Positions 38,593 to 48,677 of a stretch of 64,000 bases of DNA are shown here, piece after piece. A program made the translations under genes and the position numbers. Origin of the DNA: Lachancea thermotolerans CBS 6340 (Eukaryota > Ascomycota > Saccharomycetes > Saccharomycetales > Saccharomycetaceae); contig NC_013081.1 in assembly GCF_000142805.1 (NCBI RefSeq), positions 1,178,001 through 1,242,000 of the forward strand, written 5' to 3'. Within the stretch, counting starts at the first letter, position 1, and every line of letters begins with the position of its first letter. The notes under the pieces were generated by a model. It searched no databases. It was given only the letters and a program-made list of their open reading frames with translations, and was not told the DNA's origin.

Positions 38593-39053
38593 TGAATTGG
38601 TGCTGGCGCGGACTTGTTTTTCATTGGCCGCTTTGCTGGAACTACTGAGCTTATAAAGAGAATTAACATGTTCTTTCGGATGTGGCCGGGCATTGGGATT
38701 TGATATTGGAAGCAAGACAAAAAAGGATAACAGAAGAGAGAAACATGCAGCTCATAGGAGACCTGAAATCAAGAGGCCTTCCCATAGAAGCGGGTTTTAG
38801 GACCTTCTCTGAGGGCCACCGTATATAGCATCGTAATGCGATTTACATAAAATGCCGCAGAGCTTGTGAGACCAAAGATATTGCATGGGTTTTATGGCCT
38901 GTTACATCAAACTTGAGCCTCAAGATGAAGTTTTTCAGTGCCATTAGTTCATAGATGCTGCTACTTGATTTATGTCCAAGAACGTCAATTAAAGTATTTA
39001 CAAAAATTGTGATACAATCGCCGAGTTATCAAATTGACGAGAAAGAACTAACA
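38593..39053. other. Divergent DAL3-TYR1 promoter region
   Basis: 461 bp. A GGATAAC at about 38726 has a GATA core of the kind used in nitrogen regulation, but I see no clear cluster of GATAAG sites. The TYR1 frame is open with an ATG at 38955; homology places the TYR1 start at 39054. Confidence 0.5.
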
Positions 39054-40409
39054 ATGACAGATACGAGCCAGATAGATGAGTGGAAACAATCCAAGACTAT
39101 CGGAATCATTGGTCTTGGTGATATGGGCCTGCTGTACGCTGACAAGTTCGCAGAAGCCGGCTGGAACGTTGTATGCTGTGACCGTCCCGAAGTGTATGAA
39201 GATATGAAGAAGAACTACGTGGACCGGAAGTTCACAGTACTGAAAGATGGACACCTGGTATCGCGGGTTAGCGATTACATTATCTACAGTGTGGAAGCAG
39301 AGCGCATTGAGCAAATCGTGGCTATGTACAGTGCATCAACTAAGTTAGGCGCCGTCGTGGGTGGACAGACAAGCTGCAAAAGTCCTGAGATTAAAGCCCT
39401 AGAGAAGTATCTCCCTGCAGATGCAGACATTGTGTCAGTTCACTCGCTGCACGGACCCCGAGTAAATCCAGAAGCACAGCCACTGGTACTGATCAAGCAT
39501 CGGTGCCAGCGCGCGGATTCGTTCCCATTTGTGGAGGCCGTAATGTCATCGCTCAAGAGCAAGCATGTGTACTTAACATATGAGGAGCATGACAGGATTA
39601 CTGCGGATACACAGGCTGTTACGCATGCAGCGTTTTTGAGCATGGGTGTCGCATGGTGTAGAATAGAATTGTATCCATGGACAATTGGAGTGAACCGGTG
39701 GTTTGGCGGGCTCGAGAACGTCAAGGTGAACATTTCCCTGCGCATATATTCAAACAAGTGGCATGTTTACGCAGGGCTCGCTATCACAAACCCTGCTGCC
39801 CATCAACAAATAACACAGTACGCTCGGAGTGCGAGCGAGTTGTTTGCTCTTTTCGTACAGCACAATCGACAGGAGCTGACCAGACGGCTGAATGCGGCAA
39901 AAGATTTCGTTTTTGGCAAGCAGGATGGGCTGCTTTTGCTAGACGACTCCATCCTCGAACGCTACTCTTTAAGTAAACATGAGCCGCAAGAAGGGGAACA
40001 AACCTTACCAAACTCTCACCTGTCTCTACTCGCAATCGTCGATAGCTGGTATCAGCTCAAGATAAATCCCTATGATCACATAATATGCTCGACACCGCTG
40101 TTCCGTATTTTTCTCGGCGTGTCTGAATATCTTTTCATGACACCTGGGCTATTGGAAACAACAATCAACGCAGCGATCGAAGGTGAGGCTTTCCGCCCAG
40201 ATGATCTAGAGTTTGTGATTGCTGCGCGTTCATGGAGCCAAATCGTGTCATTTGGTAGCTACGAGCTATACCGCAAGCAGTTCGAAGAAGTTCAGGAGTT
40301 TTTCAGGCCCATGTTTCCCGAAGCTAACGCTATCGGCAATGAAATGATCAAAACGATCCTACGTCATGTCGATGATAATGACAGTCAAGGTAGTAAAAAA
40401 ACTCTGTAG
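39054..40409 (+). CDS. TYR1: Prephenate dehydrogenase Tyr1
   Basis: Tyr1 oxidatively decarboxylates prephenate to 4-hydroxyphenylpyruvate with NADP, the branch step to tyrosine. From ATG at 39054 the protein has 451 residues (452 in S. cerevisiae). The Rossmann motif GLGDMG is at residues 20-25, followed by VGGQTSCKSPEI, HSLHGP, and the helical dehydrogenase core with ITADTQAVTHAAFLSMG and IYSNKWHVYAGLAI. An upstream in-frame ATG at 38955 would add 33 residues without counterpart. Orthologue of YBR166C. Confidence 0.96.
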   Translation: MTDTSQIDEWKQSKTIGIIGLGDMGLLYADKFAEAGWNVVCCDRPEVYEDMKKNYVDRKFTVLKDGHLVSRVSDYIIYSVEAERIEQIVAMYSASTKLGAVVGGQTSCKSPEIKALEKYLPADADIVSVHSLHGPRVNPEAQPLVLIKHRCQRADSFPFVEAVMSSLKSKHVYLTYEEHDRITADTQAVTHAAFLSMGVAWCRIELYPWTIGVNRWFGGLENVKVNISLRIYSNKWHVYAGLAITNPAAHQQITQYARSASELFALFVQHNRQELTRRLNAAKDFVFGKQDGLLLLDDSILERYSLSKHEPQEGEQTLPNSHLSLLAIVDSWYQLKINPYDHIICSTPLFRIFLGVSEYLFMTPGLLETTINAAIEGEAFRPDDLEFVIAARSWSQIVSFGSYELYRKQFEEVQEFFRPMFPEANAIGNEMIKTILRHVDDNDSQGSKKTL

Positions 40410-40575
40410 GCCGAGCGCGCGCCGCGTGTTTGCAACATAGCAAGACATCTCACATAATATAGTCGGTTGCTATCTAGTCGCTACTGGTAGTCGTGATATA
40501 AGTTATGTTATTGATGAAAGGCAATGCCGTTAAAGCTATGTAATGAATTAAATGCAGAAATATTATGCAGAGTGT

Positions 40576-41307
40576 CTAGGGTTTGGCGAGTTTGCGCCGT
40601 TTAGAGTGGTGGGAGTCACTGTCACAAGCTAGCGTAGTAGCGGGTGAATGATCCTTGAAGGTAAAGCGAGCTGGACGCGGGGAGGGCACTTCACGGCGGG
40701 CGTTTGCCTCGGCCCACTGTTGCACCAAAGCGCGGTCCTGCGCTGTAACGGTAAATTGAGCGTAAAGAGCAGGAAATTGAAGTTTAAATTCCCGCAACAT
40801 GATTCGGTTCCACGCGCGAGTAAAGCGGTCAACACTCCCGATGGGCTGGTTGTCAAAAGTAACGCCACTCATTGCGCCTGGTGTATTTGCAAAGGATGTA
40901 TTGTGCCACCCACCATATGTGGCGTTGCTCTCTTTAGCGACCGAGTTGTCTGCGTGTTCTAGCACCCGTTGCAGATGTTCGAGAAACGCCGATAAACCCT
41001 GCCCTAAAAGCAGCGGCGCCAAATGAGTCAAACTCACCGTCTTGTTCGCTGGAAAGCATGCATTAGGTGTGAAGCACCGCATCAACACCATAGGTTCCGT
41101 GTCAGAGCCTCCCACAAAAAACATGCCGTAAATTTCTGACCCGCAGATATCATTAGTTCCTGACCCTGGCTTACCGTTCGCTGTTAGCACAAAATGCCAT
41201 AGGTGAACATTTGCCTCCTGCGGGCGAACGTGATATGAGGTTTGTGCTGGCGCATGCGCTAGTCGCTTCCAGTCCCTTAAGAGCCGTCTAGTTATAGGAG
41301 AAATCAT
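40576..41307 (-). CDS. UBS1: Ubs1, E2-like suppressor of ubiquitin-conjugating enzyme defects
   Basis: Ubs1 was found in S. cerevisiae as a positive regulator of Cdc34 (suppressor of cdc34 mutants) and is linked to nuclear export. From ATG at 41307 the product has 243 residues. It begins like an E2 fold ([19 protein letters not shown], then [18 protein letters not shown]), but I see no clear catalytic-cysteine HPN context, fitting an E2-related non-enzyme. The frame is open for 135 more codons upstream, but these lie antisense to ARL1 and its promoter and have no family resemblance. Assigned to YBR165W by position between TYR1 and ARL1 and by strand. Confidence 0.85.
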   Translation of the reverse strand: MISPITRRLLRDWKRLAHAPAQTSYHVRPQEANVHLWHFVLTANGKPGSGTNDICGSEIYGMFFVGGSDTEPMVLMRCFTPNACFPANKTVSLTHLAPLLLGQGLSAFLEHLQRVLEHADNSVAKESNATYGGWHNTSFANTPGAMSGVTFDNQPIGSVDRFTRAWNRIMLREFKLQFPALYAQFTVTAQDRALVQQWAEANARREVPSPRPARFTFKDHSPATTLACDSDSHHSKRRKLAKP

Positions 41308-41496
41308 CTGAACCCTTTTCCACAACTCCAGCTCGTCCTGACCGGCCTGCGTTATCTGAACGCTGGTTCTTTGTGTGTTGTTCCATTCATTACAGTTGAT
41401 TTTAAATTTTCGACATTTATAACAAAATCTCAGCTCCGGCACTACACACACCCGCAACACTTCACACAACCCTCTAACGCTCTCCCAGACCTTACG

Positions 41497-42048
41497 ATGG
41501 GCAACTTCTTCAGCTCGATGTTCGACCGGCTGTGGGGCGTCAACCGCGAGATGCGGATTTTGATCCTGGGCCTTGATGGTGCAGGCAAAACCACGATTCT
41601 GTACCGGTTGCAGATCGGCGAGGTGGTTACCACGAAGCCTACGATCGGTTTCAACGTGGAAACCCTTGTATACAAGAACTTGAAGCTCAATGTGTGGGAT
41701 TTGGGTGGTCAAACCAGTATTCGGCCGTACTGGCGTTGCTATTACTCAAACACGGCCGCTGTGATCTTCGTGGTCGACTCTACTGACCGTGATCGTATGC
41801 CTACCGCTGCCCACGAGCTGCATCTGATGCTGCGCGAAGACGAGCTTCAGGATGCTGCCTTATTAGTGTTTGCCAACAAACAAGACCAGCCTGCGGCGCT
41901 GAGTGCGTCGGAAGTTTCGCGTGAGCTCAACTTGGTTGAGCTGAAGGACCGCAGTTGGAGCATCGTGGCCTCAAGTGCAACAAATGGCGACGGTATTTCT
42001 GAAGGCCTGGATTGGCTGATTGATGTGGTCCGTGAGGAGCAGATGTAA
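41497..42048 (+). CDS. ARL1: Arf-like GTPase Arl1
   Basis: Arl1 is a Golgi small GTPase that recruits the GRIP-domain golgin Imh1 and controls trafficking at the trans-Golgi. From ATG at 41497 the protein has 183 residues, as in S. cerevisiae. Gly2 is available for N-myristoylation (MGNFFSSMF). G motifs are GLDGAGKT (25-32), [29 protein letters not shown] and SSAT. Orthologue of YBR164C, divergent from UBS1 by 189 bp. Confidence 0.97.
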   Translation: MGNFFSSMFDRLWGVNREMRILILGLDGAGKTTILYRLQIGEVVTTKPTIGFNVETLVYKNLKLNVWDLGGQTSIRPYWRCYYSNTAAVIFVVDSTDRDRMPTAAHELHLMLREDELQDAALLVFANKQDQPAALSASEVSRELNLVELKDRSWSIVASSATNGDGISEGLDWLIDVVREEQM

Positions 42049-42151
42049 AGCTGTACATAGACGGACGTAGCTCATGATAGTGTACTACAAGACGATTCAA
42101 TGACAACATGGTAAGTATACAAAGACAAGACGCAAAGCAGAGACACTTGCA

Positions 42152-44545
42152 ATGCGGTACCTGCTTCCCGCAAGACTTGGAGGCCCAGGGGGATTATGGA
42201 ATTTACAGGGCTTAGGATCTCTGCGAAGTTCAGTGGCCACTGAAGGTCTAAGGACCCTCGCAAACGCTAGCAACATTACAAGTCGAAGAAGCTTTGCTGT
42301 CCAAAACACTTCGCAGCGCGCAACAGGAAGCCTTGCAAGCCCGAGGGGAATCTTTCTGAAAAGCCGCACAAGTTCCAGGACTTTGGTTAGTCTTGTATTC
42401 GAAGGTGCCATTGGGGCAATCAACTTTAAGGGATCCGCAAACTGTAAAAGTCGGGGCGTCCATCAGCTAGTGGGCGTTTCACGGCGTTCCCAGAGTGAAG
42501 CTTTTAATGGGCTGCTGGGTATTATAGGTGCTACAGCTGCTTTGGGTCTTGCGATCGCGGCGACCGCATTTAACGAGAGTCTCAAGCCCGATCCAGACGG
42601 CGACACCTTTGAGATGGGGCTGTACACGGCGTCCCAGAAGGAGCTTGCACGTATCCAGCACGAAAAGCGGCAACGCGCTCTTGATGGGTGTAGAAATCGT
42701 GCTTCTCGGTGGTTTGTTCGCGGCTGGTTCGCATTTAAAGACGCTGTGCTTGAGCCCCTTCTGATTGCATCGCGGTTTGTGCAACTTGCGCTAATATTCG
42801 TTCCTGTATTTCTGCTCTACCCTATTACTTTCTTTGGGCACCGCGTGCACCTCGATGGCACCACGACACATGTCCAGACCACACATGGTGCCCGTCTATG
42901 GTACGCTATTTTAAGGCGCGCTCTTGAGGTTGCTGGTCCTAGCTTTATCAAACTCGGCCAGTGGGCTGGCTCGCGTACTGATATTTTCTCTGAGGGCCTT
43001 TGCATGGAGCTGGGCAATCTTCATAGTCATGCCAAAAAGCACTCACTAAAATTTACAGAGCGAGAGGTCTGCCGCGCTCTCAAAATCAACCATCTAAATG
43101 ATGCTTTCGAGAAATTCGATGAACGGCCACTTGGTGTTGGCGCCATTGCTCAAGTCTATGTTGGTCAGCTGTCTCATGCTTTCGTGCGCGAGCGTGAGCT
43201 TCAACTTGACCCTGACGAAAATCGCTGGTGTGCTATCAAAATCATCCATCCACATGCAGCTCGCAACATCAGTCGAGACCTTCGGATTATGCAGTTTTTT
43301 GCAGATGCTATTGACATGATTCCTACCATGGAATGGCTGTCACTGCCCAATGAGGTTGAGCAATTTGCAATTCTAATGCGTCTGCAATTGGATCTTCGAA
43401 TTGAGTGTATGAACCTCAAGCGCTTCAACGATAATTTTAAGCGCTCATTTCAGGTTAAGTTTCCTCGCGGCTTTCAAGAGCTCACTACAAGACAAGTGTT
43501 ATTCGAAGAATATATATATGGTTTCCCAATGGAAGAGTTTCTCCGCGCCAAAGATGAGCTAAATGATACTAGCTTACGCAAAAAGGTAAGCCATCCATTT
43601 ATTGACGCCTTTTTGCAAATGCTCATCCTCGATGATTTCATTCACGCAGATCTGCACCCTGGAAATGTTATGATCCGCTTTGTTAAAGCTGATAAATACC
43701 ACTCGAAGTCAATTTCAACTGAGGAGGAATGCTATGAGGTAATTCACCGCTTGAAGCGTAAGCTCAAAAACAAGGACGAGTCTTTTCTCCCCGAACTACG
43801 TCAGGTTCTCACCGACTTTACTCCACAAATTTGCTTCATTGATACCGGACTCGTCACCGAGTTAAACACCCGAAACCGTACTAACTTTATTGCTCTCTTT
43901 GATGCTCTTGCGCGCTTCGACGGTTACCGCGCAGGTGAGCTGATGATCGAACGATCCCGCACTCCAGAGACTGCTATAGACAAAGAGCTATTTGCTTTAA
44001 AAGTCGAAAAGCTAGTTGCGAAGGTAAAGAAGCGCACGTTCACCCTCGGTACTGTCTCTATTGGCGATCTACTGGATCAAATGCTTTCTATGGTTCGCGG
44101 CCACCATGTCCGCATGGAGGGCGACTTCGTTTCCGTAGTTGTCGCTATACTACTTTTGGAAGGGATAGGAAGACAACTTGATCCCGATCTTGATTTGTTC
44201 GCAAGGTTCGTACTATTCGCATTCTTCAACGGTTTTGAGAAACCTTTACTAACGCGCTAAAACTCTTTAACAGCTCGCTCCCAATATTACGTGAATTTGG
44301 CATGAAGCGCGAGGGCAGAAGCATCTTACAAGATGTTGATACGCTATCTATGTGGAAAATCTGGCTTGGCCTAGAACTTCGTCAATTCATGAACTTATCC
44401 GTCAAACAGGTATGTTTCTAAGTTACGCTACGACACTTCTCAGGCATATTGAGAAAACCTTTAATTTAAACACCTCAGACTACTAACGAACGCCTTAAAG
44501 ATGTATGACTTGGTCAAGACTGACCAGCTTTGTCCAAATTACTAA
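42152..44545 (+). CDS. CQD1: Mitochondrial UbiB-family protein Cqd1 (three exons)
   Basis: CDS is the join of 42152-44205, 44274-44409 and 44501-44545, giving 744 residues. Cqd1 (YPL109C) is a UbiB/ADCK-type atypical kinase of the mitochondrial inner membrane that affects coenzyme Q distribution and mitochondrial architecture. Visible features are a long Arg/Ser-rich presequence, a hydrophobic segment (about 203-227), the UbiB KxGQ motif in FIKLGQWAGSRTD, the substituted glycine-loop GVGAIAQVYVGQL, DLHPGNVMI and FIDTG. Unspliced, the frame would stop at 44260 with an unrelated tail. Splicing instead joins LDLFAS to SLPILREFGMKREGRS and then, after VKQ, to MYDLVKTDQLCPNY. Orthology follows from position next to GDE1 and from strand. 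Confidence 0.93.
44206..44273 (+). other. Spliceosomal intron 1 of CQD1
   Basis: 68-nt intron: donor GTTCGT (one base off the GTACGT/GTATGT forms), exact branch sequence TACTAAC at 44247-44253 and acceptor TTTAACAG. The branch A is 21 nt from the acceptor. Splicing between codon positions 2 and 3 creates an AGC Ser codon and opens the conserved C-terminal frame. The length is not a multiple of three, so retention gives a premature stop at 44258-44260. Confidence 0.88.
44410..44500 (+). other. Spliceosomal intron 2 of CQD1
   Basis: 91-nt intron with perfect donor GTATGT, perfect branch sequence TACTAAC at 44481-44487 and acceptor TTAAAG, 14 nt after the branch A. It falls between codons. The last exon is only 45 nt including the stop. 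Retention would end the protein three residues after the junction. Confidence 0.9.
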
Positions 44546-44576
44546 CCTGTATTGTTTGTATTGTGTACAACTTCTA

Positions 44577-44582
44577 CACGTG
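44577..44582. promoter_or_regulatory. CACGTG E-box in the GDE1 promoter
   Basis: ACACGTGT, a palindromic site 113 bp upstream of the GDE1 ATG, lies in a 149-bp promoter. CACGTG is the core bound by Pho4 and Cbf1. GDE1 responds to phosphate limitation in S. cerevisiae, so Pho4 is the likelier user; the flanks are not the strongest Pho4 form. Confidence 0.55.
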
Positions 44583-44694
44583 TATAATGAACGACAGCGC
44601 CGGAGCTTCACCCTAAACGTAATATATATAAGACAGATCAACTAAAGGGGCCACGCAGTTTGTTTCAACTAGTAAACAAGGTGAAAATACAGCG

Positions 44695-47600
44695 ATGAAG
44701 TTTGGCAAAACATTCCCGAACCACCAAGTTCCTGAGTGGTCTCACCAATACGTCCATTACAAGAACCTTAAAAAGCTTATCAAAGAAATTACGGCGGTGC
44801 AAGACCAGCTTTATAAACAGAAGTGGAGCCAGTCAAATGAGGGCGGTGCACCAGTTAAAAGCCGCAATAGTACAGATGCGGAGGAGAACTTTTTAGAGGT
44901 GCCTGAGGTCAAGAAGCGGCTGGCCACTTTTTTCTTTGCACTTGACCGGGATATCGAAAATGTAAATGACTTCTACAACACTCAGTTCTTGGAATATGAT
45001 AGGCGCTTGAGGCGACTACTGACGTCCGCGCAGCTTGCAGACCTGGATGCTGCAGCGCAAGTTAAGCGTGACTATAGCCACCTTCGCCCCCAAGCGGCCC
45101 CCATTGCGCCTGATTTTGCTGAAGACTATACCGAGATTTTGGGTGTTTTGATTGAACTCCGTTCCGATTTCCGCAATCTCAAGTGGTATGCAGAGCTCAA
45201 TAAGCGTGCTTTCACAAAAATTCTGAAGAAATTAGACAAAAAGGCGGGCACAAAGTTACAACAGCCCTATTTAGAATCACGCATTTGGCCATTGGGAATT
45301 TCAAATGACACCGAGGTTTCAGAGAAGTTGGGGGTTATCAACTCAACTTTAGGAAAGATTTCCCCATCGATTGATGAGCTTCAGGAAGGGCCCGACCACG
45401 AATTTGAGGGTAGCTATGCCGAAGTTGGGTCGAAAGATATTTCCTCTCCTGTAAATGTGGTACTTCAAATGATAGAAAAGGATGATGGTAGGAGTCTTAT
45501 CAATGAGCTGGTTTCAATGTATAGATCTGTGGTCTTTATTCCTAAGAGAACGCTAATTGCTTTGTTAAACAAGGCAGCTCTCTCCCAGTCTTTTCAATGT
45601 ATCGATGAAATACTCGAAATCATTCCCACCCTGGGAGATCACTCTGATATTAGCGGGCGAAACTTCTTTCATCATCATGTTATTGCCTTAGGCAAGAGCT
45701 CTAAGCAGCGCAAAAACCGGGAGTCTACACAAGACGCTAAAAATGAAACTGGCGATGACGATACTGATACCCCACTTCTTGCAGCCCTTAATGTTGAAGC
45801 AGCAGCTGTTCCTGGTCATAATACAAGACTAGTGAAAGCATATGGACCAGACGGAGTTAACTCTAATGATTCCCCTGTCTCTTTATTATACATTCTTAAC
45901 CGTTTGCCACCGCATTTAAGGTCAAGCTTGCTGCAAAGGGACACCTACAAGAGAACGCCTTTGCATTACTCAGCTCAATATGGTCTATTTGAGGTGAGTA
46001 AGATTATAATAGAGAGTTTAAAAGAATGGGCTGCATGGGACGCAGCAGTGCCAATTGATAGTATCGAAAGGTGGGGCGATAGTGAAGGCTTCACGCCTAT
46101 GCACTTAGCGGTCATCGGAGTTCACCCGAGAACTGTGAAAGCTCTAACAAGTTATGGAGCTCCATCCACAAGTCTCAACTCCCCACGCTTGCTACATTTG
46201 GCTACAAAGCTTAACTCCCCAGAGCTCATAGAGGTCCTTCTATCAATCAAAGGGTTTGACGTTGATTATACTGAGCCTGAAACTCACGAAACGGCTCTTT
46301 ACACAGCGGCCAAATTAAATCTAAGAGAATCTGCAGCTCATCTTCTCAAAAGCGGTGCTAATACTGAAATAAGAGAATGCAATTTTGGTTGGACTCCAAT
46401 TTTTGCAGCTGCTACAGAGGGCTACTATGATATCGCGAAAATGCTTGCAGACCATGGCGCGCAATACAATATTTTTGATGAGAGTGGATGGACCCCTACG
46501 GAGCATGCTGTTTTACGCGGTCACCTTGATGTTGCAAATCTTTTGAAAGTTGACAGCTCTGTTGTCATGAGGCCCAAGCTCTCTGCCAAGTTTGATAGAG
46601 AAGAAAAAGTGGAAACGCTTGAGTCCAGTAAGAAGACTGAAGTCTCGAGTACTTCATCGCCAGCGCCAGAACGTCCTTCGCAGTCGTTATACAAACTTTC
46701 TACAGGGTCAGAGAGCTTCATTTCTAGCAGTTCTGACATCGAGAAAAAGACCAGCAAGCATGCGTTGCTGAAATCATCTCTTGGTCCAAGCCACAGAAAG
46801 AATAATGACTCCTCAAAAAGCAGTCATAGCCCCCCACCCTTGCCAAAGTCTTTCGGGCATAGCTATCTGCAAAAAGACCAGTCTGTTGTTTTGATAAGAT
46901 TAGGTGGTGGTGATTCCAAGGAAAAGCCAGCAGTTTTGTTTAACAAAGTTCCGCTTTCCAAAGTTTCATCCACAAAACTTGATACAGCACTTTCCCTGGT
47001 TATAACTTGTCCTGATGACACTAACAACAAGCCTGCGGTTCTGGACTTGCCTCTTGACGACATACTGGATCCAATTCATTTTACCATACCTTTCAAGCCA
47101 GACTCCTCACATGCCTTGTACTTTGACATCGTTCCTACGTATGGCTACCATGCCATGAAAATTGCTAACTCTTCCACAGATCTCAAACTTAAGGAGATAC
47201 ATGAGCTTGATGGTCGAAGCGCTAGCGAGTCTAGAGATTTACATTCAAAGCTAGGGGATGCGACTGAAGATTCTCAAAAGACAAAAATCTTGGGGCGTGC
47301 CGTGGCACTCTTGGACAAGAAGACTATGTCTGTCGGCCCCAACCGCAGCTCCCTTTCCGATTCGAGAACGGTTCCTATTATCGAAAATGATACTCTCGAT
47401 GTACTCGGCACGATAAACTTTGAGTTTATGATCGTCAAACCCTTCTCCCATCCGAATGTCTCTCTGGGGAGAGGGGAAACTTACTGGAAATCTTTGGTGT
47501 CAACAAGAGTGATTGGACATAGAGGCTTGGGCAAAAACATGAATAAGAATAACTCTCTGCAGCTTGGGGAGAACACTGTTGAGTCTTTTATTGCAGCCGC

Positions 47601-48552
47601 GTCGCTGGGTGCATCTTACATTGAGTTTGACGTGCAATTGACAAAGGACGATATACCAGTGATATACCACGATTTCCTCGTAGCAGAATCAGGCGCAGAT
47701 ATCCCAATGCACGCTCTAACCTTAGAACAGTTCCTTGACTTAAACAATGCCGATAAGCACCACAGAAGATTGGACCAAGACCTGAGCCGCCGTCGCTCTA
47801 TGGATGACTCGGACGCTGCATTCATCCAGCGAGCCATCCACATGAGAGGAGAGAACGGGGCTGGCATCGAAAAAACGACAGGAGAGAAGAGTTCTTTGCT
47901 AGGCAAGCTTTTTGAAGACAGAATGCGTCTCACGCGAACGTTCAAAAAGAACAATTTCAAGGGGAACGCTCGGGGCCACTCGATTGCTTCCTCTTTTGTG
48001 ACGCTCAAAGAGCTGTTTAAGAAAATTCCCTTGAACGTTGGTTTCAACGTGGAATGTAAGTATCCCATGTTGGATGAAGCAATTGAAGACGACATTGGCC
48101 ACATTACTGTGGAACTAAACCACTGGTGTGACACAGTTCTGCAAGTCGTTTATGACAATGCAAACGGGCGCGATATTATCTTTTCCTCTTTCCACCCCGA
48201 TGTTTGCATCATGCTCTCGCTTAAGCAGCCTTCTTTCCCTATCCTCTTTTTAACAGAGGGCGGTACGAAGAAAACTGTCGACCCCCGGGCTGCTTCACTG
48301 CAAAACGCTATCCGCTTTGCACGCACTTGGAACCTGCTGGGCATTGTATCTGCGGCTAAACCAGTAATAATGGCGCCCCGGCTTGCTCAAGTCATTAAAT
48401 CCTCTGGCCTCGTGTGCGTGACGTATGGCGTCGACAACAACGACCCAGAGGTTGCTAAGATAGAGATGGACGCAGGCGTGGATGCAGTGATTGTCGACAG
48501 CGTGCTAGCCGTGCGCCGCGGCCTGACTAAATACTCGAGCGCCGAAGCTTAG
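44695..48552 (+). CDS. GDE1: Glycerophosphocholine phosphodiesterase Gde1 (SPX-ankyrin-GDPD)
   Basis: Gde1 hydrolyses intracellular glycerophosphocholine to choline and glycerol-3-phosphate. The 1285-residue protein (1223 in S. cerevisiae) carries an N-terminal SPX domain (about 1-190, MKFGKTFPNHQVPEW) that senses inositol pyrophosphates, ankyrin repeats at about 420-630 (for example RTPLHYSAQYGLFE, GFTPMHLAVIGVHP, GWTPIFAAATEGYYD), a Ser-rich linker, a beta-rich region, and a C-terminal GDPD catalytic domain from about 940 to the end. Catalytic features include HRGLGKN (His942, Arg943), ENTVESFIAA, EFDVQLTKDDIPVIYHD and a late GVDNNDPEV. Orthologue of YPL110C and the last gene of the YPL/YBR synteny. 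Confidence 0.97.
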   Translation: MKFGKTFPNHQVPEWSHQYVHYKNLKKLIKEITAVQDQLYKQKWSQSNEGGAPVKSRNSTDAEENFLEVPEVKKRLATFFFALDRDIENVNDFYNTQFLEYDRRLRRLLTSAQLADLDAAAQVKRDYSHLRPQAAPIAPDFAEDYTEILGVLIELRSDFRNLKWYAELNKRAFTKILKKLDKKAGTKLQQPYLESRIWPLGISNDTEVSEKLGVINSTLGKISPSIDELQEGPDHEFEGSYAEVGSKDISSPVNVVLQMIEKDDGRSLINELVSMYRSVVFIPKRTLIALLNKAALSQSFQCIDEILEIIPTLGDHSDISGRNFFHHHVIALGKSSKQRKNRESTQDAKNETGDDDTDTPLLAALNVEAAAVPGHNTRLVKAYGPDGVNSNDSPVSLLYILNRLPPHLRSSLLQRDTYKRTPLHYSAQYGLFEVSKIIIESLKEWAAWDAAVPIDSIERWGDSEGFTPMHLAVIGVHPRTVKALTSYGAPSTSLNSPRLLHLATKLNSPELIEVLLSIKGFDVDYTEPETHETALYTAAKLNLRESAAHLLKSGANTEIRECNFGWTPIFAAATEGYYDIAKMLADHGAQYNIFDESGWTPTEHAVLRGHLDVANLLKVDSSVVMRPKLSAKFDREEKVETLESSKKTEVSSTSSPAPERPSQSLYKLSTGSESFISSSSDIEKKTSKHALLKSSLGPSHRKNNDSSKSSHSPPPLPKSFGHSYLQKDQSVVLIRLGGGDSKEKPAVLFNKVPLSKVSSTKLDTALSLVITCPDDTNNKPAVLDLPLDDILDPIHFTIPFKPDSSHALYFDIVPTYGYHAMKIANSSTDLKLKEIHELDGRSASESRDLHSKLGDATEDSQKTKILGRAVALLDKKTMSVGPNRSSLSDSRTVPIIENDTLDVLGTINFEFMIVKPFSHPNVSLGRGETYWKSLVSTRVIGHRGLGKNMNKNNSLQLGENTVESFIAAASLGASYIEFDVQLTKDDIPVIYHDFLVAESGADIPMHALTLEQFLDLNNADKHHRRLDQDLSRRRSMDDSDAAFIQRAIHMRGENGAGIEKTTGEKSSLLGKLFEDRMRLTRTFKKNNFKGNARGHSIASSFVTLKELFKKIPLNVGFNVECKYPMLDEAIEDDIGHITVELNHWCDTVLQVVYDNANGRDIIFSSFHPDVCIMLSLKQPSFPILFLTEGGTKKTVDPRAASLQNAIRFARTWNLLGIVSAAKPVIMAPRLAQVIKSSGLVCVTYGVDNNDPEVAKIEMDAGVDAVIVDSVLAVRRGLTKYSSAEA

Positions 48553-48677
48553 TGTTTCACGTGATTAAAGTATGTAGGTTTAAGCTGCAGATGCATAAAT
48601 GTGTCAAAACTACGACATGCCCAAAAAAATGATAACCCAAAAAACAAGGCAGAGCGCCTTTGGATGGCCCTGCGAGC

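Noticed and set aside
38955-39053. A 33-codon in-frame N-terminal extension of TYR1 with its own ATG
   Set aside because: The S. cerevisiae protein aligns from the ATG at 39054 with almost identical length (451 versus 452); the extension has no counterpart.
41308-41712. A 135-codon N-terminal extension of UBS1
   Set aside because: It lies antisense to ARL1 coding sequence and promoter, shows no family resemblance, and an ATG at 41307 fits the E2-like start.
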